From Clostridium sp. CAG:567 (GTDB lineage Bacteria; Bacillota; Clostridia; TANB77; CAG-508), in NCBI GenBank assembly GCA_000437855.1, contig FR902185.1:1-17302 (forward strand): a stretch of DNA of 17,302 nucleotides, given 5' to 3'. Under the pieces are notes generated by a model. That model made no database searches. It was not told the origin of the DNA and saw only the letters and a list, made by a program, of their open reading frames with translations. The translations under genes were made by a program, and so were the position numbers. Below are positions 1 to 8,416 of the stretch, in pieces. Each line of letters begins with the position of its first letter. The first letter of the stretch is position 1.

Positions 1-27
1 TGCCAAAATTCTCCGTCCCCATTGGCA
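1..27. repeat. Hairpin with GGGGACGG core, possible REP-like interspersed palindrome or terminator
   Basis: The first 27 bases have 6-bp complementary ends (TGCCAA and TTGGCA) around a GC-richer core that reads GGGGACGGAG on the minus strand, which stands out from the AT-rich surroundings. On the plus strand the hairpin is followed by TGTTTTTAT, so it could also end a plus-strand transcript entering from the left, or act at the 3' end of uvrA 10 bases away. From memory, palindromes with a GGGGACGG core occur as interspersed repeats in Firmicutes, sometimes linked to REP-type transposases. The element may continue beyond the window edge, so its true extent is unknown. Confidence 0.4.
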
Positions 28-37
28 TGTTTTTATA

Positions 38-2863
38 TTATTCTAAGTATTTTTTTAAAAATTTTCCTGTATAACTTTGATCATTTCTTGTAATTTGTTC
101 TGGCGTTCCTACTGCAATTATTTGTCCACCTTTTTCTCCACCTTCTGGTCCTAAGTCTATAATGTAATCAGCTGTTTTTATAAGGTCTAAATTGTGTTCG
201 ATTACAATTATACTATTTCCTGTATCAACTAACCTTTGTAAAATATCAATTAATTTATGAACATCTGCAATATGAAGTCCTGTTGTAGGCTCATCTAAAA
301 TATATAATGTTTTTCCTGTTGCCTTTTTAGATAATTCTGTTGCTAGTTTAACACGTTGTGCTTCTCCACCTGATAAAGTAGTTGAAGGTTGTCCTAACTT
401 GATATATCCAAGTCCAACATCATATAAAGTTTGAATTTTTGATTTGATTTTAGGTATGTTTTCAAAAAACTTCAAAGCTTCTTCCACAGTCATATCAAGA
501 ACATCACTAATAGTTTTACCTTTATATTTAACTTCAAGTGTTTCTCTATTATACCTCTTTCCTTTACATACTTCACATGGTACATATATATCTGGTAAAA
601 AATGCATTTCAATTTTTAAAACACCATCTCCCGAACATGCCTCACATCTACCACCTGCAACATTAAAACTAAATCTTCCTTTGTCATATCCTCTCATTTT
701 AGCCTCTTGTGTTGCTGCAAAAATGTCTCTAATAACATCAAACACTCCTGTATATGTTGCTGGGTTTGAACGTGGAGTTCTTCCTATTGGTGATTGATCA
801 ATATTTATAATTTTATCAACATTTTCTAGTCCTTTTATTTCTTTGCATTTTCCTGGTTTTTCATTTGAACCATATATTTCTTTAGCTACAGTTTTATATA
901 ATATTTCATTAACAAGTGTACTCTTTCCTGAACCTGAAACACCTGTAACACAAATAAATTGTCCTAATGGAAATTTTACATTTATGTTTTTCAAGTTATG
1001 TTCTGTTGCTCCTTTGACTTCAATTGCCTTACCATTAGATTTTCTTCTTTTTTTAGGTACTAAAATTTGTTTTTTACCACTTAAATATTGTCCTGTAATA
1101 GATTCTGGAACTAATTTAATTTCTTCAGCAGTACCTTGTGCAATTACTTTTCCACCATGCACCCCTGCACCTGGTCCAATATCTATAATTTGGTCTGCTG
1201 CATACATAGTATCTTCATCATGCTCAACAACTAAAACAGTATTTCCTAAATCTCTTAATTTTCTAAGTGTTGCTAATAGCTTTTCATTATCTCTTTGATG
1301 TAACCCAATACTTGGTTCGTCTAATATATATAACACTCCTGTTAGTCCTGAACCAATTTGAGTGGCTAAACGAATACGTTGTGCTTCACCACCTGATAAA
1401 CTTCCTGCACTTCTAGATAATGTTAAATACTCTAACCCAACATCAAGTAAAAATTGTAAACGTTTATTTAATTCTTTTAGTATTTGATCTGCAATCATTT
1501 TGTCTTTGTTGTTTAATTGTAATGAATTTAAAAAATCTTTTATTTTATCAATAGACATATCTGTTAATTCATTTATATTCTTATCTCCAACTTTTACAGA
1601 TAAGCTCTCTTTTTTTAGTCTTGCTCCATGACAAGTTTGACATGCACTTTCACTCATGTACATTTCATAAAAGTCTCTCATACCTTGAGATTTTGTTTCA
1701 TTATACCTTCTATCTAATGTTGGCAAAACACCTTCAAATGGACTTGTAAATTTTCTTGTTCCGGCATAAGATGTATATTCAAAATCAATTGCTTCATCAC
1801 CTGTACCATATAAGATTTTCTCTAAGAACCATCTTGGCAATTTTTTAATAGGTACATCTTTTATTTCTACTCCATAATGTTTAGCGATACTTTCAAAATA
1901 CATTTTTGCCATTGTATCGCCTTTTTTCATAGTGCTGGCTCCAAAAGCTTTGATTCCATCATATAAAGTTTTGTTTTTGTCAGGTACAATCAAATCTTCG
2001 TCCATTTTCATTAAGTAACCAATACCTGTACAAGTTGGACAAGCCCCAAATGGATTATTAAAAGAAAACATTCTTGGTGTTAGTTCTTCTATGCTTATAT
2101 TACAATCTGGACAAGCATAGTTTTGACTATATAAAATTTCCTTATCCCCTGGAATATCTATTACAACTAAGTTATTTGCATATTTTAAAGCAGTTTCGAC
2201 CGATTCTGTTAGTCGTGTTCTGATTTCCTCTTTTACAACTAATCTATCAACTACTAGCTCTATATTATGTTTCTTCTTTCTATCAATTTCTATGTCGTCT
2301 GTTAATTCATAAACTTCACCATCAACACGTACACGAACAAAACCTTCTTTTTGAAAGTCTTGTAATAGTTTTGTATATTCACCTTTTTTTCCACGAACAA
2401 CAGGTGCTAAAACTTGAATTCTAGTACCTTCTTCTAAACTCATAACACTATCTATAATTTGATCAATAGTTTGTTTTTCAATTTTCTTACCACAGTTTGG
2501 ACAATATGGTACACCTATACGTGCATATAATAAACGAATATAATCATATATTTCTGTAACTGTTCCAACTGTTGAACGTGGATTTCTAGATGTAGTTTTT
2601 TGATCTATTGAAATTGCTGGTGATAAGCCTTCAATTGATTCAACATCTGGTTTTTCCATTAGCCCTAAAAATTGTCTAGCATAAGATGATAAACTTTCTA
2701 CATATCTTCTTTGACCTTCTGCATACAAAGTATCAAATGCTAATGAAGATTTACCAGAGCCTGAAAGCCCTGTAATTACCACTAATTTATTTCTTAGAAT
2801 TTCTATATTTATATCTTTTAAATTATGTTCTTTTGCACCCTTAATAATAATGCTATTTTGCAT
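38..2863 (-). CDS. uvrA: UvrABC excinuclease subunit A (DNA damage sensor ATPase)
   Basis: UvrA finds bulky DNA lesions as a dimer and loads UvrB for nucleotide excision repair in the cytoplasm. The 941-residue product has the usual family length and the duplicated ABC ATPase layout: Walker A GLSGSGKSS at about 32-40 and a second, GVSGSGKST, near 640; two LSGGEAQR signatures followed by LDEPSIGLH and LDEPTTGLH; and zinc-binding CxxC pairs near 251/274 and 740/762. I place the start at the ATG at 2863 rather than an in-frame ATG at 2896, because AGGGGG lies 7 bases before it and the product then begins MQNSIIIKGA, typical of UvrA. A consensus promoter with an SOS-box-like site lies upstream, so DNA-damage induction is likely. 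No uvrB is in view; it could lie to the left. Nothing looks damaged. Confidence 0.98.
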   Translation of the reverse strand: MQNSIIIKGAKEHNLKDINIEILRNKLVVITGLSGSGKSSLAFDTLYAEGQRRYVESLSSYARQFLGLMEKPDVESIEGLSPAISIDQKTTSRNPRSTVGTVTEIYDYIRLLYARIGVPYCPNCGKKIEKQTIDQIIDSVMSLEEGTRIQVLAPVVRGKKGEYTKLLQDFQKEGFVRVRVDGEVYELTDDIEIDRKKKHNIELVVDRLVVKEEIRTRLTESVETALKYANNLVVIDIPGDKEILYSQNYACPDCNISIEELTPRMFSFNNPFGACPTCTGIGYLMKMDEDLIVPDKNKTLYDGIKAFGASTMKKGDTMAKMYFESIAKHYGVEIKDVPIKKLPRWFLEKILYGTGDEAIDFEYTSYAGTRKFTSPFEGVLPTLDRRYNETKSQGMRDFYEMYMSESACQTCHGARLKKESLSVKVGDKNINELTDMSIDKIKDFLNSLQLNNKDKMIADQILKELNKRLQFLLDVGLEYLTLSRSAGSLSGGEAQRIRLATQIGSGLTGVLYILDEPSIGLHQRDNEKLLATLRKLRDLGNTVLVVEHDEDTMYAADQIIDIGPGAGVHGGKVIAQGTAEEIKLVPESITGQYLSGKKQILVPKKRRKSNGKAIEVKGATEHNLKNINVKFPLGQFICVTGVSGSGKSTLVNEILYKTVAKEIYGSNEKPGKCKEIKGLENVDKIINIDQSPIGRTPRSNPATYTGVFDVIRDIFAATQEAKMRGYDKGRFSFNVAGGRCEACSGDGVLKIEMHFLPDIYVPCEVCKGKRYNRETLEVKYKGKTISDVLDMTVEEALKFFENIPKIKSKIQTLYDVGLGYIKLGQPSTTLSGGEAQRVKLATELSKKATGKTLYILDEPTTGLHIADVHKLIDILQRLVDTGNSIIVIEHNLDLIKTADYIIDLGPEGGEKGGQIIAVGTPEQITRNDQSYTGKFLKKYLE

Positions 2864-2923
2864 TTGAAAGCCCCCTATATATACTGTACTATGCATAAAT
2901 TATTATTCATCAATAACGCATTA

Positions 2924-2952
2924 ATTATAAAACATAAGTTCGAATGTGTCAA
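2924..2952 (-). promoter_or_regulatory. Sigma-A promoter of uvrA
   Basis: On the minus strand a perfect TTGACA (2947-2952) and a perfect TATAAT (2924-2929) are separated by exactly 17 bp. The predicted transcript would start near 2917, leaving a leader of about 54 nt before the uvrA ATG at 2863. The spacer is overlapped by a LexA-like palindrome, listed separately. Confidence 0.85.
2929..2942 (-). promoter_or_regulatory. LexA/DinR (SOS) box in the uvrA promoter
   Basis: The minus strand reads CGAACTTATGTTTT. Against the Gram-positive LexA consensus CGAACRNRYGTTYC it matches 12 of 14 positions, and its core GAAC-N4-GTTT departs from GAAC-N4-GTTC by one base. It fills most of the spacer between the -35 and -10 of uvrA, where a bound repressor would block RNA polymerase. 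uvrA is a classical SOS gene, which fits. Repression by LexA is inferred. Confidence 0.7.
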
Positions 2953-3075
2953 GTGTTACATAATATTAAAGTAAATCAAAATTTGTATATTTTTCTACAT
3001 TATATTATAAAGTTCGACTATATTATTACAAAAAGACAATATGTGTTACATAATTATTTCAATGAGTTTACAGAA

Positions 3076-3152
3076 AACATTTTCCACAGTGTTGTGGAAA
3101 ATGTTGAAAACTCTGTGAATAACTGTAAATAGTTGTGTTTTTTTGTGGATAA
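3076..3152. promoter_or_regulatory. Cluster of four DnaA-box-like 9-mers with a perfect inverted repeat
   Basis: Within 73 bp there are TTTTCCACA (3080-3088, plus), TTTTCCACA (3093-3101, minus), TTATTCACA (3114-3122, minus) and TTATCCACA (3144-3152, minus). The last two fit TTATNCACA exactly and the first two differ by one base. The first pair forms a perfect 13-bp inverted repeat (3076-3088 and 3093-3105) with a 4-base spacer. The flanking 2884-3070 stretch is extremely AT-rich, as at an unwinding element. It could be a replication origin, a DnaA-titrating cluster, or a DnaA-controlled site. No dnaA, dnaN or rpmH is in the window, and the genes on its right are transcribed towards it, which argues against a normal bidirectional origin. 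Confidence 0.6.
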
Positions 3153-3272
3153 CTTTTACTTTTTATGCGTTATTATTTTATGGTAACAATTTATTTGTCG
3201 TATATTGTCAAATTGTTTTTTGTGCGTTTCCAGTATATTCCATTTGTATTTAATTCTTTCAACTTCGAAATA

Positions 3273-3314
3273 AAAAGCAACATATTTCTATGTTTTTAGA
3301 AATACATTGCTTTT
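3273..3314 (-). terminator. Terminator downstream of the DUF1294 gene
   Basis: The arms are AAAAGCAA (3273-3280) with TTGCTTTT (3307-3314) and TATTTCTA (3283-3290) with TAGAAATA (3297-3304). They give a long hairpin with a two-base internal mismatch and a 6-base loop. It begins a few bases after the DUF1294 stop codon, and the minus strand continues into TTTATTT. It probably also ends the upstream polC operon. Confidence 0.7.
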
Positions 3315-3317
3315 ACT

Positions 3318-3602
3318 TTACGTACAAATCAATATTATTAAAAGAATTTCACATATTAAAATTACAGGAAAACCAATTTCAAATTTAGCCTTCTGAGTTT
3401 TATGTCGAAATGTATACATTCCGGCAATACCTCCTATACCACCGCCCATTAAAACTAACACTAGCAAAGTATTTTCTGGTATTCTCCACTTGCCTCTTTT
3501 AGCTTTCCATTTATCAAGCCACATCGCAAAAAATGTAATCAAATTTATTGCAATCAAATAAATAACTATATACTTAACATCAATTAGCTCTTCTAATTTC
3601 AC
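3318..3602 (-). CDS. DUF1294 family small membrane protein
   Basis: This 94-residue protein has hydrophobic stretches at about 11-29, 44-63 and 77-93, so it should sit in the cytoplasmic membrane. The sequence between the first two, DKWKAKRGKWRIPE at about 30-43, and the following LMGGGIGGIAGM and FRHKTQKAKF are the conserved features I associate with DUF1294. The family has no established biochemical function that I know of. The start is a GTG codon with AGAGGAG a few bases upstream. The gene lies 169 bp after polC, with palindromic element A between them, and is followed by a terminator, so it is probably the last gene of the polC transcript unless a weak promoter lies in the gap. Confidence 0.85.
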   Translation of the reverse strand: MKLEELIDVKYIVIYLIAINLITFFAMWLDKWKAKRGKWRIPENTLLVLVLMGGGIGGIAGMYTFRHKTQKAKFEIGFPVILICEILLIILICT

Positions 3603-3646
3603 GGCTCTCTCCTCTCAGTTATCACACCTAATTAACTAAACATTTT

Positions 3647-3773
3647 GAATTTTAAAAAGAATTAGTATATTACAAGGAAAGAAGTATTCAAAAAGCAAGG
3701 GCGCAACCTTTTGGTTGTAACCGCGTTTTGAATACTTTTTGACGCAGTAAGATGCCAATTATTTTTAAAATTC
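3647..3773. repeat. Palindromic element, copy A
   Basis: The 127-bp element is one long imperfect inverted repeat. Its outer 17-bp arms (3647-3663 and 3757-3773) differ at one base. Further in, AAGTATTC pairs with GAATACTT, and CAACC pairs with GGTTG around a TTTT tip. Its left 30 bp match copy B (11265-11294) at 28 of 30 positions and its right end matches B at about 25 of 31. The right arm overlaps the first two bases of the polC stop codon on the plus strand. It contains no ORF. It could be a MITE, a REP-like 3'-end stabiliser or an attenuator. Confidence 0.8.
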
Positions 3774-6700
3774 ACCCGAAAAGGCTTAATTGGTTACTCT
3801 GACTCATACCCTTCAAGCATCCAACTTTTTGTAACATTTCAATAACAGAAGTACCAATTTTTGAACGAATCTTCATATCATCTATAGACATAAATTTTCC
3901 ATCTTTCTTCGCAGTATCTATTCCTTCTGCAGCTACAGTTCCTAGTCCAGGAATGCTGTTTAATGGAGGTCTTATCTCTGTATCTGATTCCATTATAAAT
4001 TTTGTTGCATGACTCTTATACAAATCAATTGGCAAGAATGTAATTCCTCTTTCATACATTTCTAATACTAACTCTAAGATTGCATACATATTCTTATCTT
4101 TAGTTGAAGCACTATTTCCTTGTAAGTCAATTTCTTTCATTTTATTTTTTACTTTTTCTACACCATAACACATAATATCACTATCAAACTCGTCTGCACG
4201 AATTGTATAAAATGCTGTGTAATATGCTGCTGGTTTATGTACTTTAAACCATGCAATACGGAAGGCATTTGTAACATAAGCTGCAGCATGTGCTTTAGGG
4301 AACATGTACTTAATTTTTTGGCAAGAACCAATATACCATTCAGGTATGTTGTATTCTCTCATCATTGCTTCATGTTCTTTCCATTTTTCTGGATCTTTTG
4401 AAGCTTTTCCTTTACGAACAAACTCCATTATTTTGAATGCTGGCTTTGGTGGCAATCCTTTTTTTATTAAATAAAGCATAATATCATCTCTACAACCTAT
4501 TGCCTCACTTAATGTAACAATTCCTTGATTAACAAGTTCTTGTCCATTGTTTAACCATACATCAGTACCATGTGAAAGTCCTGATATACTTATTAACTCA
4601 TTAAATGTTGTTGGTTTTGTATCAACTAACATTCCTCTTACGAACTTAGTTCCAAACTCTGGTATACCAAATGTTCCTACTTCTGAATGTATTTGTTCTG
4701 GTGTTACACCTAATACTTTTGTTGAACTAAATATTGACATAGTATCTTTGTCGTCCAAAGGTACTTTAGTTGGGTCAATTCCAGTTAAATCAAAAAGCAT
4801 ACGAATCATTGTAGGGTCATCATGGCCTAGTATATCTAGTTTTAATAAGTTTTGGTCAATTGAGTGATAATCAAAGTGTGTTGTTATAATATCTGAATTA
4901 GGGTCATCTGCCGGATGTTGTACTGGTGTGAATTCATATATTTCTCTGCCTTTTGGCACAACTATAATTCCACCTGGATGTTGTCCAGTTGTTCTTTTAA
5001 TTCCTGTGCACCCTTGTGAAAGTCTTACAACTTCTGCATTACTAATAGGTATACCTTTTTCTTCATAATATTTTTTTACATATCCATAAGCTGTTTTATC
5101 AGCTACTGTACCAACTGTACCAGCCTTAAATGTTGTTCCTTTTCCAAATATTACTTCTGTATATCTATGAGCCTTTGCTTGATATTCTCCTGAGAAGTTT
5201 AAGTCAATATCAGGCTCTTTATCTCCATCAAATCCTAAGAAAGTTTCAAATGGAATATCCATTCCATCTTTTGCTAATTTTTCTCCACAATTTGGACAAA
5301 TCTTATCAGGTAAGTCAAATCCATTTTTCACTCCATAATCTGTAAAATCTGAATATTTACATTTAGGACATCTATAATGTGGTGGAAGTGAATTTACTTC
5401 TGTAATACCTGTCATATTTGCAACAAAAGATGAACCAACAGAACCTCTTGAACCTACTATATATCCATCCTCATTAGATTTCCATACTAACTTTTGTGCA
5501 ATAATGTACATAACTGAGAACCCATTTGTAATAATAGAATGTAATTCTTTATCTAGTCTTGCTTGTACTATTTCTGGTAATGGATCTCCATATAATTCAT
5601 GTGCTTTACTATATGCTATATTTTTTATTGTTTCTTCACAACCATCAATGTGTGGCGGACACTTTTCAGGTGAAATTGGGCTTATTTTCTCACACATATC
5701 AGATATTTTGTTTGTATTAGTTACAACAACTTCATACGCTTTTTCTTCTCCTAAATAGTCGAATTCTTTTAGCATTTCTTCAGTTGTTCTTAAATATAAT
5801 GGTGCTTGGTCATCTGCGTCATCATACCCTTGTCCAGCCATCAATATTCTACGGTAAATTTCATCTTGTGGGTCCATAAAATGAACATCACATGTTGCTA
5901 CAACTGGTTTTTGCAGTTTTTCACCAAGAGCAACTATTTTACGGTTAATATCTTTTAAGTCTTCTACGCTTTTTACTGTTTCATTTCTAACCATAAACAT
6001 ATTATTTCCAAGAGGTTGAATCTCTAAATAATCATAATCTGCTGCTATTTCTTCTATTTCTTCATCTGTTTTACCGGCAATTATGGCTCTATATATTTCT
6101 CCTTGCTCACAAGCACTTCCAAGTATTAAACCTTCAGAATATTTTTTATACAATGATTTTAATATACGAGGTTTTTTATAAAAATAATGTAAGTGCGAAA
6201 CAGATATTAATTTATATAAATTTCTAAGTCCAACATAGTCTTTTGCCAATATAATAGCATGATATGTTGGAAGTGATTTATAATCTGCTTTTCCGCTTAA
6301 CTTTTCATCTATATCATCTAAAGTTTTAACACCTTTTTCTCTAAGCATATCAAACATTACATTTAATACTTTTACTGTTGTATCAACATCATCTAATGCT
6401 CTATGTGCTACATCTACTTTTATTCCTAAATTTTCTGCAATAATTCCCAACTTATACTTTTTATATTCTGGGAATAAATCTTTTGCTAATCTTAGTGTAT
6501 CTAAATATGTATTTCCTAGTTTTAATCCTAATAATGTGCAGTTATATTTCAAAAATCCTATATCAAAGTCTGCATTGTGTGCTACAAGAACACTATCTCC
6601 AACAAATTCTATAACTTTTGGTAATATTTCTTCAATTTTAGGAGCATCTTTTACCATATCGTCAGTAATATTAGTAACTTCTACTACTCTTTGTGGTATT

Positions 6701-8160
6701 GGTTTTTCTGGGTTTACAAATGTACTAAGTTCATCAATAACTTCTCCATTTCTAACCTTCATTATACCAATTTCTGTGATTTTTTCTGTTCTAAATGAGA
6801 AACCTGTTGTTTCTAAGTCCAAAACGCAATATGTAGTATCATCTAAAGGTTGATTTTTTGAAAATGAAACACATGGTGTTTTATCTGGTGCCAAATATGC
6901 TTCAACTCCATATATAACTTTCAAATCAGGGTGGTCTTTTTCTAGGTATTTGTGTGCATCAGGAAATGCTTGTACAACTCCATGGTCTGTTATAGCAATT
7001 GACTTCATTCCCCATTTTACAGCTCGTTTCAATAAGTCTTTTGCAGCTGTCATACCATCCATTTGGCTCATTTGAGTATGCATGTGAAGTTCAACTCTTT
7101 TAACTTTTGCTTCATCTTTTCTAACTTCTCTTTTAATTCCAGTTGATTCAATAATTACATTTGCAATTACGCCTAATTCTTTCGCAAATGGATCAAATTG
7201 TGCTGTTCCATTTACTTTAACTCCACTGGCTGATTTTAACCTTTTTATAACCGCATCATGCTTATGTGCTTCAACAAAAGCTTTACAAGTAATTGTACTT
7301 GAACCATCATATAAATCAAATGTTACTAAGAATTTACCTGATTTCAATTCTCTCGAATCTGTATTTAAAATTTCTCCATCTAATAAAACTTTTCCACTAT
7401 CAACCGACAAATCTATTACTTTAGATAATTCCTCTTTGATTTTCAAACTTCTACCATAAATCAAAGGTGAATTTTCTTCTTGTTCTGGTTCAAAAGGAAT
7501 ATCTGCATCAGTAGGCATTGGGGCATCTGGTATTGGTGCAGATTCACCTTGTATCTTCTTTTCTTTTTCTTGTCTTTTTTCTTCAGCTTGTTCCATCGCT
7601 TCTTTTTGTGCTAACATAATTGCTTGTTTTTCTAATTCTCTAGCATGTTCTTGATATTGTTCTATCATTTCTTGTGTAATTTCTTCTTGGTAAGAAACTA
7701 CATAATTTTTATGATATAAATCCGCTAATTTAGAAGATAATATTTTTTCAAATCCTCTTGCTTCTAATACCATCTTTCCTTTCATTGCCAACTTTACATT
7801 TATTCTATTATCTTCTATGCTAATTGCACTATTTTTTAATAATGCTTTTGTTAGTGGATGTTTGTACGCCATATACTCAACAATGTCAGTCCACTCAGTA
7901 TGAATTTTATTGTTTACATTTTCATCTGTTCCATCAGATTCTATTTTTATATCAATATCTTTAAAATTAAACCTTTTAGCTAAATACTTTTCAAAGTCAG
8001 CTAAGTCTTTCATTAAAATAGAAGAAGCAACCTTTAATTTTATTTCTAAAATATTAGTTTTCTTGTATATATTTACACATACAACTTTAGCCTCGCTCAA
8101 AGCGAAGCTATTTGAATTGTAATCTCTAAATACTTGTTTTACTGTTTTTAGTTCTTCCAT
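3772..8160 (-). CDS. polC: DNA polymerase III PolC, Gram-positive replicative polymerase with built-in 3'-5' exonuclease
   Basis: PolC copies the chromosome in low-GC Gram-positives. The 1462-residue product shows the PolC domain order: N-terminal region; a charged, proline-rich linker at about 190-235; an OB-fold segment; the PHP domain starting at HMHTQ near 359-363; an inserted DnaQ-type exonuclease with DLETTGF near 448, HNADFD and HRALDDVD near 586; the rest of PHP; a zinc-binding module with CPKC near 930 and CPNC near 955; and the palm motif PDIDLNF near 984. It ends in QLSLFG, whose QLSLF is a sliding-clamp-binding motif. The ATG has AGAGGA 5 bases upstream and lies 16 bp after the preceding remnant. 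The stop is TGA. It appears intact and is certainly PolC rather than DnaE, because of the embedded exonuclease. Confidence 0.98.
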   Translation of the reverse strand: MEELKTVKQVFRDYNSNSFALSEAKVVCVNIYKKTNILEIKLKVASSILMKDLADFEKYLAKRFNFKDIDIKIESDGTDENVNNKIHTEWTDIVEYMAYKHPLTKALLKNSAISIEDNRINVKLAMKGKMVLEARGFEKILSSKLADLYHKNYVVSYQEEITQEMIEQYQEHARELEKQAIMLAQKEAMEQAEEKRQEKEKKIQGESAPIPDAPMPTDADIPFEPEQEENSPLIYGRSLKIKEELSKVIDLSVDSGKVLLDGEILNTDSRELKSGKFLVTFDLYDGSSTITCKAFVEAHKHDAVIKRLKSASGVKVNGTAQFDPFAKELGVIANVIIESTGIKREVRKDEAKVKRVELHMHTQMSQMDGMTAAKDLLKRAVKWGMKSIAITDHGVVQAFPDAHKYLEKDHPDLKVIYGVEAYLAPDKTPCVSFSKNQPLDDTTYCVLDLETTGFSFRTEKITEIGIMKVRNGEVIDELSTFVNPEKPIPQRVVEVTNITDDMVKDAPKIEEILPKVIEFVGDSVLVAHNADFDIGFLKYNCTLLGLKLGNTYLDTLRLAKDLFPEYKKYKLGIIAENLGIKVDVAHRALDDVDTTVKVLNVMFDMLREKGVKTLDDIDEKLSGKADYKSLPTYHAIILAKDYVGLRNLYKLISVSHLHYFYKKPRILKSLYKKYSEGLILGSACEQGEIYRAIIAGKTDEEIEEIAADYDYLEIQPLGNNMFMVRNETVKSVEDLKDINRKIVALGEKLQKPVVATCDVHFMDPQDEIYRRILMAGQGYDDADDQAPLYLRTTEEMLKEFDYLGEEKAYEVVVTNTNKISDMCEKISPISPEKCPPHIDGCEETIKNIAYSKAHELYGDPLPEIVQARLDKELHSIITNGFSVMYIIAQKLVWKSNEDGYIVGSRGSVGSSFVANMTGITEVNSLPPHYRCPKCKYSDFTDYGVKNGFDLPDKICPNCGEKLAKDGMDIPFETFLGFDGDKEPDIDLNFSGEYQAKAHRYTEVIFGKGTTFKAGTVGTVADKTAYGYVKKYYEEKGIPISNAEVVRLSQGCTGIKRTTGQHPGGIIVVPKGREIYEFTPVQHPADDPNSDIITTHFDYHSIDQNLLKLDILGHDDPTMIRMLFDLTGIDPTKVPLDDKDTMSIFSSTKVLGVTPEQIHSEVGTFGIPEFGTKFVRGMLVDTKPTTFNELISISGLSHGTDVWLNNGQELVNQGIVTLSEAIGCRDDIMLYLIKKGLPPKPAFKIMEFVRKGKASKDPEKWKEHEAMMREYNIPEWYIGSCQKIKYMFPKAHAAAYVTNAFRIAWFKVHKPAAYYTAFYTIRADEFDSDIMCYGVEKVKNKMKEIDLQGNSASTKDKNMYAILELVLEMYERGITFLPIDLYKSHATKFIMESDTEIRPPLNSIPGLGTVAAEGIDTAKKDGKFMSIDDMKIRSKIGTSVIEMLQKVGCLKGMSQSNQLSLFG

Positions 8161-8176
8161 TTTTTCCTCTTATAAA

Positions 8177-8401
8177 CTAATCTTTTTGTAAAATATAATT
8201 TTCCCATACTATGTCTTGTATTCTTTTAGTACTTGGCAAAGTCTCAAAATAATCAATATCATCTTCTCTAAGATATTTTCTAGTTGTTCTTTTTCAACAT
8301 GTAATTTTATAAATTTCTGCAAAATCTCCATTTAAGGTTTGTTTAAAATATTCATTTGCATTTCTATTATAATAGTCCAATGTATCGTATTTTCTTTCCA
8401 T
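8177..8401 (-). pseudogene. Remnant of a class I SAM methyltransferase-like gene, broken by an in-frame TGA
   Basis: An ATG at 8401, with AAGGGG 8 bases upstream, opens a frame starting MERKYDTLDYYNRNANEYF. This resembles the N-terminus of small SAM-dependent methyltransferases (YYNxNAxxY...). After 35 codons the frame meets TGA (8294-8296), then continues in the same frame for 38 codons, including LREDDIDYFETLPSTKRIQD, to a TAG at 8177. None of the methyltransferase core (for example the GxGxG SAM loop) is present, so I read this as a gene that lost its middle. The second part is not recognised and could come from another gene. It fits tightly between rseP (15 bp) and polC (16 bp), where other Firmicutes carry proS or ispG. 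A functional 35-residue peptide cannot be excluded. Confidence 0.5.
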
Positions 8402-8416
8402 ATTTGATACCCCTTA

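Noticed and set aside
843..1298. 151-codon plus-strand ORF inside uvrA
   Set aside because: It is antisense to conserved UvrA motifs and is explained by the strong reading frame on the other strand; the same applies to the plus-strand ORFs within polC, rseP and pyrH.
2864..2896. Longer UvrA N-terminus from the ATG at 2896
   Set aside because: The extra 11 residues do not fit the family start, and the AGGGGG site is placed for the ATG at 2863.
2944..3132. 62-codon plus-strand ORF between uvrA and the DUF1294 gene
   Set aside because: It has no ribosome binding site, its sequence is low-complexity AT-derived, and it overlaps the uvrA promoter, the LexA-like box and three of the DnaA boxes, which explain the region better.
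3647..3773. Palindromic element as a CRISPR repeat or a classical terminator
   Set aside because: There is no array of short direct repeats with spacers, and no T-run follows the outer stem; the two copies are 7.5 kb apart.
8294..8296. In-frame TGA as a sign of an altered genetic code or selenocysteine
   Set aside because: polC and rseP end in TGA, and no long gene contains an internal TGA. The frame around it is short and lacks a recognisable selenoprotein context.
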